Part shown: positions 57,229 through 64,000 of the stretch, piece by piece | Numbering within the stretch: the first letter of the stretch is position 1 | Layout of the letters: each line of letters starts with the position of its first letter | NCBI RefSeq assembly: GCF_947179165.1 | Contig: NC_077237.1 | Span: 59,230,023 to 59,294,022 of the forward strand | Direction of reading: 5' to 3' | DNA: 64,000 nt | Source of the DNA: Solanum dulcamara | Lineage: Eukaryota; Streptophyta; Magnoliopsida; Solanales; Solanaceae | Program-made: the position numbers and the translations under genes | Notes under the pieces: model-generated | The model's database searches: none | Seen by the model: only the letters and a program-made list of their open reading frames with translations | What the model was told of the DNA's origin: nothing

Positions 57229-58490
57229 AACATGGTATCGGAGGATAAAGTTTAAGATTCCTAGGATATCTATGAAGCCAAGCTTGAGGAACGTCGCTGA
57301 GAAAGAGATTCCACAACCATCTAAAATATAGACCCAAAATTGAGCCCAAGCAGCTGAGAATGAGGTTGAGGATAGGATTTAGGAAGTTCAACAGACTACT
57401 CAGCCTATCATGACTCGAAGGCAGAATTTAGAAGAGTTATCTCTATGCTCACCCAACTGATGGCTACATAGTCTGGTCGTCAGAATAGTCCAGGGCCCAT
57501 CTCCAGTTCTCAAGAGCCATCTTCTACCAATTGCATTAGAAATTTTTTGAGAATGAACCAACCAGACTTCACTGGGTCCAGAGTTGGGGAGGATCCTCAA
57601 AACTTTATTAATGATATATGGAAGATCCTAAATGCAATGCACACGACTAAGATAGAGAGAGCTGAACTTGTCTCTTATTAGCTGAAGGATGTTGCTAATG
57701 TCTGGTACAATCAGTGGAGGAGAGTAGAGGTGAGGATGCTGAGCTTGTAGTCTGGGATGAGTTTGAAAGTGCATTCCTAGACACTTCTTTCTGCGAGAGT
57801 TGAAGTAGTATAAAGTAGAAGAGTTTGTGAATTTGAAGTAGGAATGAATGACAGTCAATGAGTATGTCCTCAAGATCATTCAGTTTTTTAGATATGCTCC
57901 AAAAATTGTTGTCGATATGAGAGCCAAGATGTAGAAGTTTGTTTCTGTCTTAGGAAGACATATAAAGAAGGAGTATCTAGAAACTTGATTTCTGATATGG
58001 ATACCTCTAGACTCATGGTGTACGCTTAGTAAGTAGAGAAGAACAAAAAGAAGTATAAGGAAGAGAACCAAAGCAAGAAAGCTAAGTTTATTGGTACCGA
58101 GTCAAACTATCAGAAGGGTAGAAATGACAATTGCTCTTTCTTTCAAAACAGGTCTTCTAGTTATGCACCATCTTCAATGAGTGTACCTATGACCAATACC
58201 AGGAATGATAAAAGGTCGTAGAATAATCAAAATTTCAAAGCACAGGGTTCTCAGTCCTAAGGAAGTATGGCCCAAGGTCCTATGTGGACGCCTCCTTGTG
58301 GTAAGTATGGTAAGCTCCATTTAGAAGTGTGTCGTGTGGGAACTAATGGTTATTACAAGTGTGGTAAATTGGGTCACTTCCACAGAGAATGTTCAATTGG
58401 GAGACTAGGTAATGGGGGAAATAAGGCCCAATCTTCTTTCATAGCAGCACCTACAGGCTGGGGTATTTTTTAGGATCGCCGTGGTGTGGT
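57229..58490 (+). pseudogene. gypsy gag (family D element E)
   Basis: The primer-binding site AACATGGTATCGGA (57229-57242) has two changes from the usual form. Gag can be followed in one main frame with stops: PIMTRRQNLEEL (57400), FLRMNQPDFTGSRVGEDPQN and FINDIWKILNAM (57545-57640), ERAELVSY, a TAG, then LKDVANVWYNQW (57655-57718), and after frameshifts QVEKNKKKYKEENQSKKAKF (58030-58090). A CCHC zinc knuckle CGKYGKLHLEVC or, clearer, YYKCGKLGHFHRECSIGR (58350-58405) closes it. The TAG in VSY-L stands where CAG glutamine is usual. Sequence leaves this element at about 58490. Confidence 0.8.
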
Positions 58491-59062
58491 TGGTTTTAGT
58501 AGTTAGGCCCTCGTTTTTAGTAATTTCTTGGTTATAGATGTTGCCATGTCTCTTCAATGGTTATAAATTTGTGAAATTATTGCATCTGCTTGTTTGGGCT
58601 GTTCCGAGCCCTGATTTGTGTTTCATTTTTGAACACATGTTTGGGGTAGTGTTTAGGACCTTTTGCCAAAGTCAATTCCAGAATTATTAAAGCGGGCCCT
58701 ACATTCCTTTTTTGACTCCAAAATTGGTACGTCTCCATTTTATGTGTCTTTGGTGTCTAAATGACATAACTACATTGTGATTCTATTTTTGACAGTGTGG
58801 TAGCGATCTAAGGACCGTTTGAAAGGAAAAAGCTCTGACAAAGTAGTTTGGAGCGCACGTGTTCGGCCTACAGTTAGGCTATGACTTCCCTTCCATTAGA
58901 TTGAACCTGAGAATGTGATTACATGTTGATTAGTGGGAATTTGGGTTAGGTAGGTATTGAAATCATGCACAGGTGCTTAGAATTCATGTTTTAGGCATAT
59001 TTCGAGATTCTCGAGCAACTATGAGCAGGGCTTGTACTATTATTTTTTCATGAATCAATTTC
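58491..59062 (+). repeat. gypsy LTR fragment, family K
   Basis: Parallels 53390-53900 in the K LTR: TTTGGGCTGTTCCGAGCCCT (58594), GAACACATGTTTGGGGTAG (58631), CATTCCTTTTTTGACTCC (58710), GTTCGGCCTACAGTTAGGC (58861). Neither LTR terminus is present. Confidence 0.65.
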
Positions 59063-59810
59063 TCAGGTTATGATGGCGCCTACTATGATCCACCAATAGG
59101 AAAGTCAACCCATATCCCCAAACTGTGAGTAATGGGATGTCAGGGTAGAAGACCAACTGCTCAAATTAAACACACTAATAAAATAACAGGAACACAAATG
59201 AACAGTGGAAGCAAATCAAAATATATAATAACCAAAAATCTCTACCAGAACCTGGAAGTCACATGTATAGAGCTACTACAAAAAGAGTACAAGTCCCAAA
59301 AGTGGACAACGAAACAAGACTGTCTCTAAAGAAAAAGACAGACAAAATATATATAGAGGGAGGTGGGTAAATCCAAGACGTTGTATACTCACTCTCGCCT
59401 CCTATCAATACTGCAGCTGGCTCGAATTAATGTTGATAGCTAGTACTCGGACCTGCATCACAAAAATAGATGCAAAGTGTAGTATGAGTACCAAAACAAC
59501 AAAGACCTAGTAGGCATCATAGGCTAACTGAGCAAGATAAGCAAAAGTAAACTGAAATGCGAGAAACTAATCACAACTAAAGACAGAAATAAGATATCAA
59601 GGTAGGTATGTACACAAGCTTACTCAACACACAAAGAGACAGAAAAAAGCTAGCTAAATCCACCGGGTTCCTATAAACTCGACAGGTATGCTCGTGCACA
59701 AGTCTAAATGTAACAACCTGAATGGACTCTTATAAGCCCAATAGTAGCAGATATAGTTGAAGTAAAATTATAGAATCTCATGAAGTTCCAACAATGCCAC
59801 AACTTCCCAT

Positions 59811-60240
59811 GGACTTGAATCGAACCATTCTTTAAGCTTGAAGCTTTAACAACAGATGAGCATAGTTAAGGACTTGAACCAAAGAATCATAAGAGGATCA
59901 GGGACTTGAACTGAGATTTGATAGTGACCAAGGACTTGAACCAAATAATCATAAGAGAATCAGGGACTTGAACTGAGATTTGATAGTGACCAAGGACTTG
60001 AACCAAGGTGTGGATAATCGTGGAATTGAACAACTTTCAATGGAGATCAAGGACTTAAACCAAGGTAATAGATAATCATTGACTTGAACAACGTAAAAGA
60101 GAGACCACAAACTTGAACCGAGGTAATGGTAGCTAAGGACTCAAACCAAAGTTGGTAAGTAGCAATGGAATTGAACCATGGCTAAGTAAGGTCAGGGGCT
60201 TGAACCGAGGCAATAATACCAAGGCAAGGACTTGAACCCT
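59811..60240 (-). repeat. array of GGTTCAAGTCC motifs (B-box-like) in LTR L
   Basis: On the plus strand GGACTTGAACC or near versions occur at 59811, 59870, 59902, 59932, 59963, 59993, 60047, 60071, 60109, 60188 and 60225, i.e. GGTTCAAGTCC on the minus (LTR sense) strand. A 61-bp unit is duplicated exactly or nearly so at 59879-59939 and 59940-60000. The array corresponds to 54311-54590 in the K LTR but has more units. Confidence 0.82.
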
Positions 60241-61399
60241 ACCTAGTGGAATGAGTTGGGGACTTAAACCATGAATCAAGGCAAAATAGTAAGGATCAAG
60301 ATCAATGACCAACTGAGCGTCATAGGGAATACCCCAATTCGAGTTCCATCAATAAATCACTCCTCCCCGACCACATCCAACCAGAATCAATGAATATATT
60401 TCCAAACCCAAGAATCAATGATACGTAACAGATAAAGAGATAGAGTATTATGGAGATAAGGTTCCAAAGATGTGTTACTGCCCTAGCTAAAGTTTAGACT
60501 ATCAGACTTAAGTCTGCTATATCATTCTATGGGAGCTAAGGTGTCTGAAATGATGCCAAAGAAGTTTTAAGTCCCAACAGCACCAAAACCACGCAAGTCT
60601 ATAGCAGTCACTATTCTAAGCCTAGAATAAGGCCAAACATGATTCTAAAGACATAAAATAAAGAAACAACACACACCACAACGTATGGGTGAGTAACAAT
60701 AACAAGAGACATATTTTAGAAACTCGAATTTTCGAAAAATAGAGTCTACGACACGAATTTTAGAAATTTAGCATGCTTGACATCCAAACACCTCTAAACT
60801 CATACAAATCAGCGTACAATTACCTAAACATGCTGAGTCTATAGAGGGTAAACCGTAGACTACCTGTAGGCCGACCGCATGTACTCCAACTCAAAGAACC
60901 TCAGCTTTTCTTTTTTGAACGGCCTGAGGACGCTGCCACACTATCAAAAATAGAATCAAAATGTCAATATAGTCATTTTTATTTTAAAATTAACAAATTC
61001 AGAGACAGGCCAATTTCAAAGTCAAAATTGGGAGTTGTGGGACCTATTTTGTAATTTACGGAATTGACTCCTAGAATAGGTCCTAAATGCTATCCTTAGC
61101 TTGTGTTAAAAAAAGGAACACAATTCCTACCCAAACACAGCCACAAACCACACATGTACCACACTTATCAACCTTAGCTCAAGAACACTAAAATCTTAGG
61201 GAAAAAGGGAAATTTACCTCAAAAAAAGCCATTTCTCCTAAGTCTGAACAACCACTGGACTCCCCTCAAAAATCCATGCAACTTAGCCTTTTAAATTGTC
61301 CAAATCGCCTAAAAATTGAGAGAGAAATTGTGTCCCAAAGGAAGAACACTAAATTGAAGTTTGAACATTAAACTAGCCCCTAGATGCCACTTAAGTGGA

Positions 61400-61562
61400 C
61401 CCTCGATGGTCGCTTATGCGACCACCCCAAAGAGGTGGTCCTAGATTAAGTGAGGACCCTGCCTCTTTAGCGACCTCCTGTTGATTTAGCGGCACCCGCC
61501 CAAGAGTTCTTGGTCGCTTTAGCGACCCCCTAGCTGCTTTAGCGGCATTCGCTTTAGCGACT
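61400..61562. repeat. cluster of TCGCTTTAGCGA-type palindromes
   Basis: GGTCGCTTATGCGACC (61409), TTTAGCGACC (61467), TTTAGCGGC (61485), TCGCTTTAGCGACC (61513), GCTGCTTTAGCGGC (61531) and TCGCTTTAGCGAC (61549) lie within 160 bp of the L LTR, in the same relative place where other LTRs carry other palindromes. Confidence 0.85.
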
Positions 61563-62252
61563 ACACCAGACTCAGCTGGAGAAAAATGGACTTTGGCATG
61601 TCCAATTCTCTGATGGGGTGCTAGGGATTTGTTTGGAACCTCGTGCACAAATGAGATATGCTACCCCACCAAATTTAATATTTTGAACTCAATGATGTAT
61701 TTGAAATTCCTATACGAGTTCATTTTAATGAAAAGTACATCCCACACCCAAGTTTTTTTAGCCCAATTCCACAACAAGCCTCGGGATTAGATTGGAAACC
61801 TCAGAAAGTTAACGAAAGTTCATTCTAGACTAAGTTCGATATTACAAAACTAACTGTACTATTAGAATTTTCACCTGAGTGAATTTTCCAAGAATGTTTA
61901 CCAAAGTAAACCATAGGCTAAATTTCAAAAGCAGAAGCGCCAAATGGCTCTAAATTTGTTTTGATTGGCTCGATAATCATGCCGACCATGCTACTAGCCT
62001 AATTTAGCCATTCCAAAAATGATGGAATTGTCAGAATTCCTTTCTAAGGTTGTTTACCTGGTGTTATGACCAAAGTCAACTTTTTAAGTTATAAAAGCTC
62101 CAAAATAGGGAAATGGGCTAAAAACCAAACAAATGACCAGGCGATCGAACAATCACTGTCATAAAGTGATAAATGACTTGGGGTCGCTATAGGAATGCTC
62201 TAAATGACAAAATGAATGCTTTATTTCTAAAATAACCTAAAGGGTCATTACA

Positions 62253-64000
62253 ATATCTACTACTAAAAGAACTTTCATCCTCTCAAGTAAGAGTCAAGAA
62301 GTACTTGAAGGCTCAAATAAGCCAGGAAATTATGCCCGCATCTCCTGCTTGGTCTCCCAGGTAGCCTCCTCGACTGGATGATGCCTCCAATGGACCCTAA
62401 CTATAGAAAAGACTCTGGATTGCAACTGCCTGACATCTATGGCTAAAATACCAACTAGCTCCTCAATATAACTCAGACAATCATCCAACTCAACGGAACC
62501 ATACTGGAGCACATGGGACTCATTTAGAACATACTGGCGCAGCATCGAAACATAACAATTGGGTGAATATCTGAAAAGGTCGGAGGAAAAGCCAATTTTT
62601 ATAGAACCTTGCCAACTGTCCTCAAAATCACAAAAGGGCCAATATACCTGGGGCTAAGCTTGCCCCACCACCCAAATCTCATCACGCCCTTCATGGGTGA
62701 TACATGAAGGAATACTGTGATGAATGGAAAATCTCAATGGTCAATGCCTATGATCCTCATAGCTCGAGTGTCTAATCTGAGTTGTCCTGAGCCTATCCTA
62801 AATTACCTTCATGTGATCTAAGGCCTTCAGCATTAATTCTATACCGCATAATCAAGTCCCCGTAGACTCAAACCAACCAATCGAAGAGCAACAACGCCTA
62901 TCATATTAGGCCTCGAATAGGGCCATCTGAAGACCGGAGTGGTAGTTGTTGTTGTACGCATAGTCTGCCAATCGAAAAAAATGATCCTGCTGACCCCCAA
63001 AATCCATAACATAGGCCCGAAAAATATCCTTAAGAACTTGAATAGTACACTTTGATTGGCCATAGGTTTGTGGGTGAAAACATGTGCTATGGTCGACAGG
63101 GTTACCCAACTCCTCTTCAAAAGTCCTCCAAAAAATGGATGCAAATTATGAGCCCCGATCTGAAGTGATAGAAACAGGCAAACCATGAAGACAAACCATA
63201 TCTCGAATGTAGATACAGGCCAATCTCTCATCACTGTAGGAAGTATGAACAGGGAGGAAGTGTTCTAACTTGTTCAATCAATCCATGACAACCATTATAT
63301 TTTCAAGACCACGAGAAGTGCGAGGCAACCCAACAATGAAGTCCATGGTGATATGCTCCCACTTCCACTTGGGGGTGGGTAGTCTTTGAAGCTCACCACC
63401 AGGCCTCAAATACTCTTCTTTAACCTGCTGACAACTCAAATAATGCGACACATAATCAGAAATATCTTTCCTCATATCGCTCCATAAGTAATACTACCTT
63501 AAGTCATAATACATCTTAGAAGTACTCGGATAGATAGAATATCTAAAATCATGGGCCTTGCTAAGCATCAACCATATCAAGCCCCCAACTCTCGTAACAC
63601 ATAGACGACCACCAAACCTTAATACTCCATTTGAATCTAAAGTAGCCAGACCGGCGTCATCTCTCAAAACCCAATCTTGAAGTGCAACTAAGACCTCGTC
63701 CTTGAACTACTACTGTGAATCTGATCCAATAGAGATGACTGAGCTCCCACATAATCAAGCATACATGTGGGTCAAAAATATCAAGCTGAATCATTTGGTT
63801 AGCTAAGGACTGGATGTCCAAAGCTAAAGGTCGCTCCACTATAAAAAGGACTACCCATACTCACCACCTTCTGACTGAAGGCGTTTGCTACTATATTCGC
63901 CTTGCCTGGATGGTAGATAATAGAGAGGTCATAGTCGTTTAGGAGATCAATCCAACAAAAATGAATTGAATTAAGATCCCTCTAACTCCTAATATACTGA
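62253..64000 (-). pseudogene. gypsy RNase H end, integrase and chromodomain (element L)
   Basis: The element runs in from the right edge on the minus strand. Near 63960-63870 are DLLNDYDLSIIYHPGKANIV and ANAFSQKVVSMG, the end of RNase H. Integrase follows: RKDISDYVSHYLSCQQVKEE (63475-63415), YLRPGGELQRLPTPKWKWEH, ITMDFIVGLPRTSRGLENIM (63370-63290), and HSTCFHPQTYGQSKCTIQVL with FDWQ/YAYNNNYHSGLQMALFEA in neighbouring frames (63110-62910). The C-terminus has MLRQYVLNESHVLQYGSVEL, DDCLSYIEELVGILAIDVRQ and the chromodomain VHWRHHPVEEATWETKQEMR (62545-62335). HHPVEEATWE is the strongest chromodomain signal in the window. Several frameshifts and stops are present. Del/Tekay-like chromovirus. Confidence 0.87.

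Larger units (their letters stand above)
59063..62252 (-). repeat. 3' LTR of gypsy element L, 3.2 kb
   Basis: On the minus strand it starts TGTAATGACCCTTTAGG (62252) and runs to about 59065, where the last few bases (TGTGACA) are missing. Parts: TTAGCGACC/GGTCGC palindrome cluster (61400-61562), GGACTTGAACC array (59811-60240), hairpin TGCATC/GATGCA (59454-59474). It is the inverted relative of the LTR at 52350-55368. Confidence 0.82.

Overview
The window looks like pericentromeric heterochromatin of a nightshade (Solanaceae, probably Solanum or a close relative). I see no intact host gene. Nearly every recognisable stretch is a broken transposable element nested in other elements. The Solanaceae call rests on RTE-type LINE 3' ends carrying the tail shared with the tobacco TS SINE (about 738-857), and on long (2-3 kb) LTRs of Ty3/gypsy chromoviruses whose coding remains match those common in nightshades. 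This is recognition by eye; no database was searched.

Layout. 1-3800: remnants of LINEs (RTE and L1 type), an hAT-like GC-rich repeat, microsatellites, and one 150-bp exon-like open segment (1732-1881) that may come from a real gene. 3804-16145: a CACTA (En/Spm) transposon with its left end CACTA intact, encoding on the minus strand a TNPA/PTTA-like protein (4502-6351) and a TNP2 transposase (6440-14680). It sits inside an RTE LINE whose two halves flank it (3570-3803 and 16146-16440). The TNP2 gene is split by a gypsy solo LTR (9136-13672) with perfect 5-bp target duplications ATCAG, and that LTR carries a further truncated LTR (9530-11358). 16963-19385: a MULE transposase remnant fused to a copia gag-protease remnant.

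19386-24825: a minus-strand gypsy element with 5' LTR, primer-binding site, gag, protease and RT-RNase H, cut off before integrase. 24826-25265: an Athila/Tat-like RT fragment. 25757-35345: three plus-strand gypsy elements, the first (LTR plus gag) broken by the second, the second broken by the third. 35346-42110: minus-strand LTR pieces and a gypsy pol running from gag zinc knuckle to chromodomain region. 42111-47012: AT-rich sequence, LTR pieces, and a solo LTR (43773-46534, TSD TTAAT) inserted in an older LTR of its own family. 47013-55368: 3' halves of two plus-strand chromoviruses with LTRs of 2.2 and 3.0 kb. 55369-64000: LTR pieces, a gag remnant, and a minus-strand chromovirus 3' half running off the right edge.

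The window is best read as a succession of insertions followed by stops, deletions and LTR recombination. The most interesting non-coding signals lie inside the LTRs: a recurring module near the LTR 3' end (a partly palindromic AGTAC...GTACT block followed by a hairpin whose stem differs in sequence between families but still pairs), clustered family-specific short palindromes in the 5' half of many LTRs, arrays of motifs matching the RNA polymerase III B-box, and a four-unit array of 23-bp palindromes.
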